IMG/VR virus record: IMGVR_UViG_3300033146_002530
Coordinates: 1 to 49,335 of that record
Direction: 5' to 3' (one strand)
Origin: a virus
DNA length: 49,335 nucleotides
Below, in pieces: positions 8,901 through 17,156 of the stretch. Each line of letters begins with the position of its first letter. Position 1 is the stretch's first letter. Both the position numbers and the translations under genes were made by a program. The notes beneath the pieces are model-generated. The model worked only from the letters and a program-made list of their open reading frames with translations, searched no databases and was not told the DNA's origin.

Positions 8901-10210
8901 AATATGAAAAAAGAAAAGAAGAATTTAATAAATACAAACATCTTTCTCCATCAATGGTTTCTAAAATAAGAACTATTCAATCTGTTACATCAGAATATCT
9001 TCCTATAATGGCTGGATTTACTGGTTCTACTACAGCGATGTTAACAGCATCTTTTTTAAATAAGTATAGTATTAATAACCCAGATGCTTTAATAAAAGCT
9101 GCTGATAAAATTAGTGGTATAACTAAAGCTTCATGGATCGCAATGGGTGGAAGTTCTGCTGCACATGAAGGAGCTATTGCTATAAGTAAAGGAAAACAAA
9201 AAATTATAAGTTTATGGGATAAAAGCAAAGGGGTATTCAATGATGCTAAAGAGAAAACATCTAATAAACTAAATGTAGCTATGCAAACTGAAACTGGTAA
9301 AAAAATTACGGCTGGAATTACAAAAGGAAAACAATTTGCAAAAGATATAATTGCAAAAGGTGATGCAGCAACTGGTGGTCGTATTACTAAAGCTGCTGAA
9401 GTATCTGTTAACATGTTTGGTAAGTTTAAAGAAAAAGCTTATGATATTAAAGAAGGTTTACCAGCTTTAATAGCAACAATGGGTAATAATATAGTAGGAA
9501 CATTTAAAAGTTTAGGAACATTTATAAGTACTGCTTATGGAGATCCTAAACAATTCTACTATAATATGAAAGAAAAAGTGTTTAGTGGTATTACTCGAAT
9601 TAGAGAAATATCATCTAGTTTATACTCAAAATCTCATGATATATATCAGATATTAAAAGAAGAATATAGTTGGCAAAATATACAAAGAAATTTAACAGGT
9701 GAAGGTGAAGGTGTTGGGTATCAAATGCCAGCAGAAGTATCTCCAGCAGCACAAATATCAGCTGGTGCAGGAATAGGTTTTAAATTTAATGGAAGCGAAG
9801 ATAGAACAACAAAATTTGTAATTGGAGAAGGTCATGGTGGAGAAGTAGGTTTAACTACTGGTAGTGGAATGACTTTTATTGCTCCAAGAAGTGCTGAAAA
9901 AGAATTATTTGGAGAATTTGGAGGATTTAATGGAATGAATTCTCAGCGAGCAGCTATGATGGGAATAGGAAAAGATAGATATAATAATATGCTAACTGAA
10001 GAATTAATTGGTATGATTAGTGGATTAAAAGGATCTGTAGAAGATGGAACTAAAAATAATAACTCTATGATTTCTTTAATGATTGACAATTCTTCAAAAT
10101 TGGTTCAAAATCAATCTAGTAATAATGTTTCTAATGGAGGAAACAATAATATGAAAAATTCATACTCTGATAGAATGCTTGGCTCTATTATGAGTGGAAA
10201 TATTACATAA
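5924..10210 (+). CDS. Tail tape measure protein (probable)
   Basis: 1428 residues, ribosome binding site GAGGTAA. Long stretches are Lys/Glu-rich and helical (especially residues ~520-745). A hydrophobic Gly/Ala/Thr segment follows at ~756-815 (GVGAFISTIGTTITTWVGTA onward), as expected for the membrane-inserting part of tape measures. Around residues 229-250 the motif ASGGYVEKEGIVKVHAAEVV resembles the GG-x-V...GPE-x-V motif common in tape measure proteins; a related Gly-rich block (IGEGHGGEVGL) occurs near 1300. The C-terminus is Asn/Ser-rich. It is the longest non-repeat gene in the tail cluster and precedes a tube-initiator candidate. If helical along its length it would span about 210 nm, implying a long tail. 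Confidence 0.7.
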   Translation: MVDRLGKNAAKKQYAAADKRVKGISSIADTAIRRTKVVELEKQYGTTKGNRQAITSVDRALKALTKSTTALALGVKQITVETARGVKNITTTGAKTVAEYAKAIGEDIHIKREGLLATTTGKVTPLIGYAISKLFETTIFKQMIEKMKSGLNKALDSVSAKFKRLASAGWDKAGEFWNSMIDRISGKRGAIHTRMAKARQAKKLKSEEKLQNVSMKNIAAKDYIEDQVPHMASGGYVEKEGIVKVHAAEVVQPVGDIVEQIVSQVNKKTEAKERKEKHFLEGTIFDRTKGKKKDLFGFEKVGESITNAFQVFSRKSLNLEGQIIRRGREEQRGLIKSFVTAYTEEAKQEELPLMERQVQATLELKKTISGERKLAAAAWEKMLYEHPVFHTMFGTMKLLGKSIVGPVKFLFKKRGTYAKNLPSRGTVFEKLADTMGVLYSGSMEKLDAITNNTGAAAIAAGARSADVVKSPTHKGGWSVIGQYMKWMWLKPIEKTIKGTAKLTQWFLRNSIGRKKTDEEWEKSALGTKDFGGMVKKKYGKWNQKRKDKNQEKWNKRVQKMSDSVQEKANQFGEWWDIKSKEDQVTYDTIKQIKKAHKDLEKQAKKQKRKEKIEKVKDWILGKNETDGSKEFDKRQKENKHKWTIWNIIAKKSGVTLEQMWDNAKKQTRKKEKENRKQEKIAEKREISRKKGWEKWRTKLLKEKEGKTKRKDKDKTGTTTIFGRLKEMLKTSKQHLKATEKGNKMAAAAKKAMKTFGGWIWKALLGVGAFISTIGTTITTWVGTAITGLIAGTGGAALAGTIGLWVGGIITAALASWKAGSWVNDNFIKPWTDAFYAKADERAKQSSDNTGNILKQAGSSKKSFIEGKGTREDLIKGVTMSALNKQMRIESKGDSITSFDALNQGSIAKDAQTKYMSENLSKYSEYGPDELNRLRKKFNSGVRGFWNNEVRMKTWSEDPEKYGLRREKSFLSYIQKYGVKPSKAEMNKQIKFKEYEKRKEEFNKYKHLSPSMVSKIRTIQSVTSEYLPIMAGFTGSTTAMLTASFLNKYSINNPDALIKAADKISGITKASWIAMGGSSAAHEGAIAISKGKQKIISLWDKSKGVFNDAKEKTSNKLNVAMQTETGKKITAGITKGKQFAKDIIAKGDAATGGRITKAAEVSVNMFGKFKEKAYDIKEGLPALIATMGNNIVGTFKSLGTFISTAYGDPKQFYYNMKEKVFSGITRIREISSSLYSKSHDIYQILKEEYSWQNIQRNLTGEGEGVGYQMPAEVSPAAQISAGAGIGFKFNGSEDRTTKFVIGEGHGGEVGLTTGSGMTFIAPRSAEKELFGEFGGFNGMNSQRAAMMGIGKDRYNNMLTEELIGMISGLKGSVEDGTKNNNSMISLMIDNSSKLVQNQSSNNVSNGGNNNMKNSYSDRMLGSIMSGNIT

Positions 10211-10221
10211 GGAGATAAAAA

Positions 10222-11601
10222 ATGTTTGGACAATTTAAAGAAAATACACCTAAAAATATAGTTCCAAAAACTTCAAAATTTAGTAATATGGAAAAAATTA
10301 GGGACGAAAGAGAAGCTTTTAAAGCTGCTGAAAAAAAAGTATTTAAAGCTTCTCTTACACCATTAGATGATATGATATTTGGAATGCCACCAAATACTCA
10401 TATAAGTGATGCAATAGTTAATAATTCAATGCCAACTGCTAAAATTGTTCCATGTGTTGGTAATTTTGATTGGGGAACACATTTAATAAAATTAAATCAA
10501 GAAGATGGTTGGACAGAATATTTAAAAGTATTAGAAAGTGTTAATTTTACTAAAACAAAAAAATATATAGAAGTTGCTTACTTAGCTAATAATTTTCCTA
10601 CAGATACATTTACAAATGATTATAGTGAAACTTTATTTGAAAGAATGGCAAATGGTGTATCAAATTTTACTACTGATTTTGCTCAAATATTTGGAATGAA
10701 TACTAATCAAGATATGCTAGATTTTGGTGATAAGATTGGTGACAAGCTATCTGATATGCCATATGCAGGATCAATGTTTAAAAAAATGAAAACAATGGCT
10801 TCGTCTGCAAAAAATAATATTCAATCTGATTTAGGTAAAAATGCTTCTAGCGCTCTGAGCATAGCAGGTAGTTCAATATTATCTTCTATTTCAGGTGGTA
10901 GAGTTGATTATCCAAAAATGTGGAAGAGTAGTAATTTTACACCTTCATATACTATGACAATTAGATTATGGAATCCAGATCCATCTAATCCTTCTTCTAC
11001 TAAAAAATATATAGTGGGTCCAATTGCTGCAATTTTAGCATTAGCATTACCTAAGGTAGGTAAGGAAAAAATATCAAGTTATAAATGGCCATTTTTATGT
11101 AAAGTAATATCACCTGGAATATATAATTTAGATCATGCGTATATTAATAATATATCTATTATAAAAGGTGGAGATCAATTAAGTATAGGTTATAATCAAG
11201 TAATAAAAATGTGTGATGTTAGAATAGAATTTGGTAGTTTATTTAATACAGTTTTAGCTGGAGAAGGAAGTAATGCTTATAATTCTGTTAGACCAACTTT
11301 TTCAACTTATTTAGAAGCTATTGGGGGTAAATCAGTTACATCAGCTAAACAAAATAAAGAACTTTATGATACTGATAATACTTCACCAATAGGATTGGGT
11401 GGTTCATCTGGACCAGAAGTAGCAAGCAATGATCCAACAAATGCTTTATATACTATAAAAGGACATGCTCCTACAACAGAAACTCCAGCTCCACGAGTTT
11501 CTGTTGAAAAAAAAAGTACAGTAAAAGATTTGGCATATCGTATAGCTGAAGATGGTAGTATATATTATGTTGAATTACCTGATGGTGTATTAGGTGCTTA
11601 A
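10222..11601 (+). CDS. Probable baseplate tail-tube initiator (gp48/gp54-like)
   Basis: 459 residues, AAGGAG ribosome binding site 11 bases after the tape measure stop. The N-terminus is charged and helical. Residues ~250-380 form a beta-rich block with YTMTIRLWNPDPSNPS, YKWPFLCKVISPGIYNLDHA and CDVRIEFGSLFNT, a tail-tube-like fold pattern (W-P-F...PGI...A-x-I-x-NI...V-x-IEFGSLF). The Ser/Gly/Ala-rich segment at ~200-235 and the C-terminal tail look like flexible or membrane-contact parts. Genes of this kind next to the tape measure usually encode the tube adaptor of the baseplate. Assignment is by fold-like pattern and position. It ends convergently with the next gene, the two stop codons sharing TTAA. 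Confidence 0.4.
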   Translation: MFGQFKENTPKNIVPKTSKFSNMEKIRDEREAFKAAEKKVFKASLTPLDDMIFGMPPNTHISDAIVNNSMPTAKIVPCVGNFDWGTHLIKLNQEDGWTEYLKVLESVNFTKTKKYIEVAYLANNFPTDTFTNDYSETLFERMANGVSNFTTDFAQIFGMNTNQDMLDFGDKIGDKLSDMPYAGSMFKKMKTMASSAKNNIQSDLGKNASSALSIAGSSILSSISGGRVDYPKMWKSSNFTPSYTMTIRLWNPDPSNPSSTKKYIVGPIAAILALALPKVGKEKISSYKWPFLCKVISPGIYNLDHAYINNISIIKGGDQLSIGYNQVIKMCDVRIEFGSLFNTVLAGEGSNAYNSVRPTFSTYLEAIGGKSVTSAKQNKELYDTDNTSPIGLGGSSGPEVASNDPTNALYTIKGHAPTTETPAPRVSVEKKSTVKDLAYRIAEDGSIYYVELPDGVLGA

Positions 11602-12698
11602 CAAATAGAATTTCTTATATTAAGAGTTATATAATAAGCTAGATATAAATTAATTAAAGATTGAGTTTGTTTTGTTAAGTTATTATATTCTTTATCAAAT
11701 TTCATATCTTTTATAATTTTTTGTATTAGGATTTTAATTTGTTGTTTAAAATATACTAATGATTTTGTTCTCTTCACAGCCATTAAAGTTCTAACATTCT
11801 TAAAAAATTGATCTCCACATAAATGTCCTACCTGTGATAATTCTTTAATAAATAGTTCTAAAATTAATCTAATATTATCTGTATATTTAATATTAGATAA
11901 ATTTTTAGATATAGAAGTAGCAAGTGATGCCCTAACTTTAGTAAGAGCTCTTGCATCATTAACTGCTTTAGAATCTATAGTTTTATAAACTGTTATACTT
12001 TTAACTGTATCATTTATAACACGACTAGATTTTTCTAATTGTTGATATTGTGTAGAATCTTCATCTTCCCTTGGATTTCTTAATGCAGATCCATCTTTAC
12101 TAGCTCTATAATATATTTCTGCAAAACTTTTAAGACTTTGAGAAATACGTGTTCTACATTCAGTTATAAATTTAGTAATTCCTTCAATATCCCCAAGTTT
12201 AATAACATTACCATATCTTTTATCCATTTCTTTAGAAATATAAAATAAAGCTCCTGGTATAGTATTTTCTCTAGTAAATAAATGTGTTTTAGCTAGGTTT
12301 TCAATAGCATATTTAAATACATCATCATTACAAAATTGCATTTGTTTATGAATTAAATTAGTATAGTTTCTAATGATATATAATATTAACATTGATTTAT
12401 AAGCAGATATCTGTCGACTTTTATTTAATGTATACATAAGAAATATGTAAAAATTGGATATTGGATCTCTATGTAATTTCCATTTAGAAGCAGGTGTTCC
12501 TTTGTAAAATCTCTTAACAAATTCAGAAATATCTTTTTCTTTAAGTTTAGTTATATATAATAATTCATAATAATATTTTTTTAGAGATGGATAATAACAT
12601 GGTGTCGCTAAATTGGATAGTTCTAATGCAGTAATTTTATGTAAAGTTCTTTTTAATTTATTAAGATTAATATTAGATAAAGAAAGTAATATTTCCAT
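11598..12698 (-). CDS. Hypothetical helical protein at the end of the baseplate operon
   Basis: 366 residues, mostly alpha-helical, rich in Lys, Ile and Leu, with no membrane segment, signal peptide or catalytic motif that I can identify. The ATG at 12698 follows the stop of the baseplate-J gene by 6 bases and has TGGAATAA as a weak ribosome binding site, so it is probably translated from the same transcript. It is the last gene of the right-to-left unit and its TAA overlaps that of the opposing gene. Position suggests a baseplate wedge or assembly component; the family is not recognised. Confidence 0.35.
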   Translation of the reverse strand: MEILLSLSNINLNKLKRTLHKITALELSNLATPCYYPSLKKYYYELLYITKLKEKDISEFVKRFYKGTPASKWKLHRDPISNFYIFLMYTLNKSRQISAYKSMLILYIIRNYTNLIHKQMQFCNDDVFKYAIENLAKTHLFTRENTIPGALFYISKEMDKRYGNVIKLGDIEGITKFITECRTRISQSLKSFAEIYYRASKDGSALRNPREDEDSTQYQQLEKSSRVINDTVKSITVYKTIDSKAVNDARALTKVRASLATSISKNLSNIKYTDNIRLILELFIKELSQVGHLCGDQFFKNVRTLMAVKRTKSLVYFKQQIKILIQKIIKDMKFDKEYNNLTKQTQSLINLYLAYYITLNIRNSIC

Positions 12699-12704
12699 AT
12701 TTTA

Positions 12705-15266
12705 TTATTCCATTGTAAAAAGTTTAATAGTAATATCTTCTTCTTTAAAATACATCCACTCTGGTGTATATTCTAATAATTCTTGCTGAGTGAATTTATC
12801 AATATCATAATTAAAAAAGATATTACTTTTAGGTTCTAATAACCTACAGTGTGAAACTCCATTAACATTATGAACTAAATCAATAACTTTTGATCTTCTT
12901 AAATCTAATTTTGGGCCAAACATAGATTTATAATAATCAATTATTACAGATTTTATATCTGCAATTAAATTCGATTCTTCTATTGATGAATCATTAATTT
13001 TAAATACCTCAATAACAATTTTTAAAGGAATGTTATATATTGGAGGAACCCAACCATATTCTGTATATATATAATTACTTCCTTTATTTGTAATATAAAC
13101 AATATCATTACTTGTTGGTTCTATAAATGTCCAAATATTAGCTGTTGCATCAATACATAAAGCTGTATGATCTCTATGATTATTCCATTCTCCTCCTTCA
13201 ACACCAGTTACAATATATCTATCGGCTAAATTAGGTGAACTTGGAATGGTAATTTGTCCTATATCAACAACAGTATCTTTATTAGGTTCATTTAATAACA
13301 TATTAGTTGATAAACCAGTTGTATTACATAGTTTTATATTAATAAAATCAGTTAACATTCTATAATTTTTAAATTCTGCAGTATTTATAAATAGTTGCAA
13401 TACTTGACTTTCAAAATCTCTTTGATTAATACTATCATAATATTCTTTTTGAATTACAGGTATATCATATATAATTGTTGATGTTCCATCACTAAAAGTA
13501 TTAGAAATCATATATGATTTTAAATCTCGTCTGAATGTAAATTCTGCAGAATATTGACTATTTAATTGCATATATGGAGTAGGAACTGGTTCAGCAATTG
13601 TTGGTTCAGGAGTATAAAGATTTTCTATTGTAAAATAATAAGTTTGATTTCCCATGGGTATATCTAAATAATTAGAAAATAAATATGTAAACTTACCACC
13701 ACCTGTTCCTGGAACATTTGTCATTGTAAAAACTTCATCTGTTGATACAATTTTCATTTCACAAGTACAATTAGAAAAATCAACTTCATTTGAATAATAT
13801 GATAATTCAAATAATGCAGTGGAAGTACTATCTTCAGCTGTAATTTCTAATTCATTTAAATTAAAATGATATATATCTTGATTAGTATAAGTCCAGGTTT
13901 CTATTAATGTAGGAAATAATTCTAACTGTTTCATAATATAATGATAAAAAGCTGCATCATTTTGTCCATCAATCGTCATTTCAAATAAAGTTATATAATC
14001 AATTCCATCTTTATTTATAGTAATTTCTCTTGGTATATAAGTTGTTCCTGTAGATATAGTATGAGTAACATTTCTAGATGGAACCATTTCATTAAGAAAA
14101 TTAAAAATTGTAAATAATTGAATTTCATTTATTTTTAAGTCAGATCTTTTTAATACAGGTATAGAATTAGTTTTAATTGGAGCATTTGGGACAACAATAT
14201 CAAAATTTTGATAGTCTTGTTCTGATACAAGTCTATTTAAACTAACTAAACTTTTAATTGAATTGCTTCTAATTTGTTGTAAATCTTCTTGATCTGTTCC
14301 ATTATATGCAGGAGATGTATTAATAATATCATAATCAACTATTTCAGTAGCTCCATGTTGCTGACTATATATTCTAGAACCTGTTGTTATTGAACCAGCA
14401 ATAACATTTCCATCTACTCCTTCTGTTTCGTTAATATGTACAACAATAGTAGAACCAGGTAAAGGTTGTTGGCCAATAATTCCATTTCCAAAATATATTT
14501 TTCTACCCTCTGGTGAAACTCTTAAAACATAACCATAATCACTGCTACTCATTAAATATAAACTATTAAACTTTTCATATAATCTTCCAGTACTTTCAGT
14601 TGAATCATTTGGATCTCTCACATATACTGTAACATCGGATACTTTTCCTTCAATAGGAACATTTATATCTGTGAATTGATAAGGTTGTAAATCATCATCT
14701 AATTGAAATTCTTGAATTGATGATTTAAATTGTCTTAAAGGTAATATAAACTGAAAATTAGAATCTTCTGAAGTTGTATCTATATTATATGGTATTTCAA
14801 ATATTTTTCCATCTTTTTCTGCTGTTATATTAACTGATGTATTATTAGTTAATTTAATAGTTAATGAATAATATGTAACAAAATTTATTCCATCAGAAGT
14901 TTTAAATTCAAATCCATTTGGAATATTAAATTGAGTATCAGGATCATTGAATGGTAAATTTATTGTCATTAAAACAGTTGAAACTGCATACTTGGCTTCT
15001 TTTGGACTATACCCAAGAAAGGAACTTAAATTATGAATAGATTCTGGGAGTTGTGCCTGAGTAAGAAAAAACTCTTTATAAATACTACTTTGATAAAACA
15101 TAAGATTTGATGAAAGGCTTGTAAGAATATCTATAATATATGATAAGAATGAAGACTGTGTTAAATCAACCTCATCTAATTCCATATATTGTTGTAGAAA
15201 ATCTACTACTTGTGTTCTTATTGCATCTCTTGATGCAAATATTGTATTAGATACTGGTATTGTCAT
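12705..15266 (-). CDS. Baseplate wedge protein, gp6/baseplate J-like
   Basis: 853 residues, longer than T4 gp6 (about 660). The N-terminus (DLTQSSFLSYIIDILTSLSS, FYQSSIYKEFFLTQAQLPES and HNLSSFLGYSPKEA) is typical of gp6/gpJ baseplate wedge proteins, in which two copies clamp into a ring around the hub. The middle contains YFGNGIIGQQP and a segment with DLQQIRSNSIKSLVSLNRLVSEQDYQ (two pieces of the usual J-domain motif: an F/Y-G-x-G turn, then a helix that contacts the neighbour). The rest is beta-rich and Ser/Thr/Asn-rich. Ribosome binding site GAGGTAAAT. Neighbours include gp25, so the wedge genes are clustered. Confidence 0.8.
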   Translation of the reverse strand: MTIPVSNTIFASRDAIRTQVVDFLQQYMELDEVDLTQSSFLSYIIDILTSLSSNLMFYQSSIYKEFFLTQAQLPESIHNLSSFLGYSPKEAKYAVSTVLMTINLPFNDPDTQFNIPNGFEFKTSDGINFVTYYSLTIKLTNNTSVNITAEKDGKIFEIPYNIDTTSEDSNFQFILPLRQFKSSIQEFQLDDDLQPYQFTDINVPIEGKVSDVTVYVRDPNDSTESTGRLYEKFNSLYLMSSSDYGYVLRVSPEGRKIYFGNGIIGQQPLPGSTIVVHINETEGVDGNVIAGSITTGSRIYSQQHGATEIVDYDIINTSPAYNGTDQEDLQQIRSNSIKSLVSLNRLVSEQDYQNFDIVVPNAPIKTNSIPVLKRSDLKINEIQLFTIFNFLNEMVPSRNVTHTISTGTTYIPREITINKDGIDYITLFEMTIDGQNDAAFYHYIMKQLELFPTLIETWTYTNQDIYHFNLNELEITAEDSTSTALFELSYYSNEVDFSNCTCEMKIVSTDEVFTMTNVPGTGGGKFTYLFSNYLDIPMGNQTYYFTIENLYTPEPTIAEPVPTPYMQLNSQYSAEFTFRRDLKSYMISNTFSDGTSTIIYDIPVIQKEYYDSINQRDFESQVLQLFINTAEFKNYRMLTDFINIKLCNTTGLSTNMLLNEPNKDTVVDIGQITIPSSPNLADRYIVTGVEGGEWNNHRDHTALCIDATANIWTFIEPTSNDIVYITNKGSNYIYTEYGWVPPIYNIPLKIVIEVFKINDSSIEESNLIADIKSVIIDYYKSMFGPKLDLRRSKVIDLVHNVNGVSHCRLLEPKSNIFFNYDIDKFTQQELLEYTPEWMYFKEEDITIKLFTME

Positions 15267-15274
15267 ATTTACCT

Positions 15275-15919
15275 CTATGTTTCTATAAGACCTGCGTTAT
15301 CATTCCACATGTCTACTAGATTAGTTTTTAGTTCCTCATCTTTAGCTAACATTCTGGCTAAAGTTGTTGCTTCCTCTACAGTGTGAATTTTTTTATCATA
15401 ATCAAAAAATACATATGTATCTTCTGTCTTTGATTCTAATTTTTCTATACCTTTACTTTCATAAACCTTACATCTTAATTTCCAATATCTTTTTTCTGTG
15501 TTTGGGAATGGTTCTATACCTGTTACTTTAAATATTGGATATGTATCATTTTCTGATTGTAGAAACTCGGATTCAAATTTAACTATATCACCAGCATATG
15601 GAGTTATACCATATATCGAAGGAAAAACTATACTAGTTTCTTGCTCTTTAATTAAACCAATTTCAGATCCATCAAAACCAGTATTTATTTCTTCTGAAAA
15701 ATATACTGGAAGTAATAAATATTTATCCCATTTTATACCTGATAAATCTCCTGTTATTTCATAAGCACCACCAAACATTTGTTCTTTATCCCATACAGTA
15801 ACATCTTTATTTATGTTCCAATAAGTTGTCAAAAAAGCAACTCCATGCTTACTATAGTAGTCTAAAACTAGTCTTTGGTACTCATGAATATACTCGTATA
15901 GTCTCTCCCAATTTTGCAT
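15275..15919 (-). CDS. Phage structural protein, neck or baseplate-associated
   Basis: 214 residues with ribosome binding site GAGGTAA. The N-terminus is helical (LYEYIHEYQRLVLDYYSKHG); then come VAFLTTYWNINKDVTVWDKE, MFGGAYEITG and a beta-rich section with IVFPSIYGITPYAGDIVKFE. The last 40 residues are helical. The order Y-x-T-Y-W-N...D-x-x-x-x-G loosely recalls T4 neck protein gp14, with its V-x-P-x-x-L-x-F-G segment, but similarity is weak. It lies between a hypothetical gene and the gp6-like gene, 8 bases upstream of the latter, so it is translated together with wedge components. No enzymatic motif is seen. Confidence 0.4.
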   Translation of the reverse strand: MQNWERLYEYIHEYQRLVLDYYSKHGVAFLTTYWNINKDVTVWDKEQMFGGAYEITGDLSGIKWDKYLLLPVYFSEEINTGFDGSEIGLIKEQETSIVFPSIYGITPYAGDIVKFESEFLQSENDTYPIFKVTGIEPFPNTEKRYWKLRCKVYESKGIEKLESKTEDTYVFFDYDKKIHTVEEATTLARMLAKDEELKTNLVDMWNDNAGLIET

Positions 15920-15922
15920 AAT

Positions 15923-16432
15923 TTACCTCTTTAAAGAAGCCATAAATCTTGTCATTAAAGGTTGTGCTATTACTTTTTTCTTTAATGCTTTCATTTTAAT
16001 TTGTGATTTATTATTAATAAAATCATTCTCTGTTAGTTTAAATTTTCCATCAATCTCATACATTTTAATATTACCTTGACTAAATTCAGTTGAAAATTTT
16101 ATATCTAAATTAGAATTGATATATTTTCCTTTTTTCTTTAATAAAAGTTTATAATGATTTTCATTTTCTTTTGGTATTTCACAAAATATTTCTTCTATTT
16201 GTATAAAATTTTCATTAGATTCAAAATCATCTAAAAATTCATTAATATATTGAGGTTTAGTTCTTAGTAATAATTGAGATATATAATTTCCATTTTTTAA
16301 TTCACCAATTATATTTAGAATCCAAAACGATTTTTCCATTTCAATAATTAATAGTTGAACATTCCCTATATGTTTTTTAATAAAGATTCCTTTATATGTT
16401 TTTAAAATACCATAAATTATTCTTTTTCTCAT
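15923..16432 (-). CDS. Hypothetical protein in the baseplate operon
   Basis: 169 residues with AGGAAATAAT before ATG 16432. The predicted structure mixes beta strands (IYGILKTYKGIFIKKHIGN, LLIIEMEKSFWILNIIG) with a Lys/Asn-rich C-terminal half. It is basic and has no membrane segment or recognised motif. The stop lies only 3 bases before the start of the following gene, indicating tight coupling. A hairpin lies upstream, between it and gp25. It is probably a minor baseplate or assembly protein; I cannot assign a family. Confidence 0.35.
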   Translation of the reverse strand: MRKRIIYGILKTYKGIFIKKHIGNVQLLIIEMEKSFWILNIIGELKNGNYISQLLLRTKPQYINEFLDDFESNENFIQIEEIFCEIPKENENHYKLLLKKKGKYINSNLDIKFSTEFSQGNIKMYEIDGKFKLTENDFINNKSQIKMKALKKKVIAQPLMTRFMASLKR

Positions 16433-16487
16433 ATTATTTCCTATTGTTATTAGAATAAGATTGTGGGAATTAGGATTATAAACTATG

Positions 16488-16530
16488 AACTAAAAAGTGG
16501 TTCAATATATTAAAGAACCACTTTTAGTTT
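16488..16530 (-). terminator. Hairpin downstream of gp25, weak terminator candidate
   Basis: The arms AACTAAAAAGTGGTTC (16488-16503) and GAACCACTTTTAGTTT (16515-16530) pair with a one-base bulge. It lies directly after the gp25-like stop (16534-16536). The minus-strand flank is only moderately T-rich, so partial termination or RNA-end protection is as likely as full termination. Confidence 0.45.
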
Positions 16531-16533
16531 ATT

Positions 16534-16959
16534 TTATATATCAAGTTTTATTAGATCTTTATGAATAACTGTTGTCATAGAAGCATTTTCATTTTCATAT
16601 TCTACATTAAGATCTATTTTATAACCATGTCCATCCTGTAAAAATGTGATATTAATATTTGTAATTAATGCTCTATTATCATATAACATTAATCTGTATC
16701 TTATTTCATCTTTAATTGCTGATTCAGTTACTTCATCTGCAGGATCAAAAACATATTTATATAAATTACTACCATATTCAGGATTTCCAACATAAGATCT
16801 AGTTTGGGTTAATAAGATATTATTCCAGGAATTTAAAATAGCATTTAAATTATATGATTTAGAAAAATCACCGGAAGAAGATATAAGTGGTATATAATCA
16901 ACTATTGTTTTTTTATTACCAACTATATTTCTATTAAATTTTTCTAAATCAGAAGCCAT
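16534..16959 (-). CDS. Baseplate wedge protein, gp25/lysozyme-like (GPW_gp25 family)
   Basis: 141 residues (T4 gp25 is 132). The core shows NAILNSWNNILLTQTRSYVG, then NPEYGSNLYKYVFDPADE, with a helix and strand region following, which is the conserved G-x-PEYGS-x-L...FDP pattern of gp25-like baseplate proteins. In contractile systems this protein attaches the wedge to the first sheath ring. Its ATG overlaps the stop codon of the frameshifted chaperone extension (TAATG at 16961-16957), so translation is coupled to the upstream frame. Ribosome binding site ATAGGAAA. Confidence 0.88.
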   Translation of the reverse strand: MASDLEKFNRNIVGNKKTIVDYIPLISSSGDFSKSYNLNAILNSWNNILLTQTRSYVGNPEYGSNLYKYVFDPADEVTESAIKDEIRYRLMLYDNRALITNINITFLQDGHGYKIDLNVEYENENASMTTVIHKDLIKLDI

Positions 16960-17156
16960 TATTTTTTCCTATCCTCTATCATTTTCATTCTTTGATCTTC
17001 TATATCAGATTTCCATTTTAAAAGATCATAGAATTTTTTTACAGGCATTATCATAACATCTAGATAACCTTGATGTAACATTTCTATACATGCAAATATA
17101 GAATCATTTAATGTTTTTTTATATTCATCAATTAAATTATGCTGAGTATACCATGC
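16959..17156 (-). CDS. Chaperone C-terminal extension reached by +1 frameshift
   Basis: Reading from base 17156 (one base skipped after codon 256 of the gene above) gives 65 residues starting AWYTQHNLIDEYKKTLN and containing MLHQGYLDVMIMPVKKFY, with a charged C-terminus. The frame opens at an ATG at 17189, but no ribosome binding site precedes it, and the reading before the slip site (MWISIWFPS) is just the upstream coding sequence in another frame. Fusion gives a 321-residue product. This matches the G/GT layout of tail assembly chaperones, where the extended form binds the tape measure. Confidence 0.6.
   Translation of the reverse strand, partial: AWYTQHNLIDEYKKTLNDSIFACIEMLHQGYLDVMIMPVKKFYDLLKWKSDIEDQRMKMIEDRKK

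Noticed and set aside
8977-9414. 145-residue antisense frame opposite the tape measure gene
   Set aside because: Same reason: complement of Ala/Lys-rich helices, no start signal.
15275-15919. T4 gp53-type wedge protein
   Set aside because: The sequence pattern does not match gp53 as I remember it; left as an unnamed structural protein.
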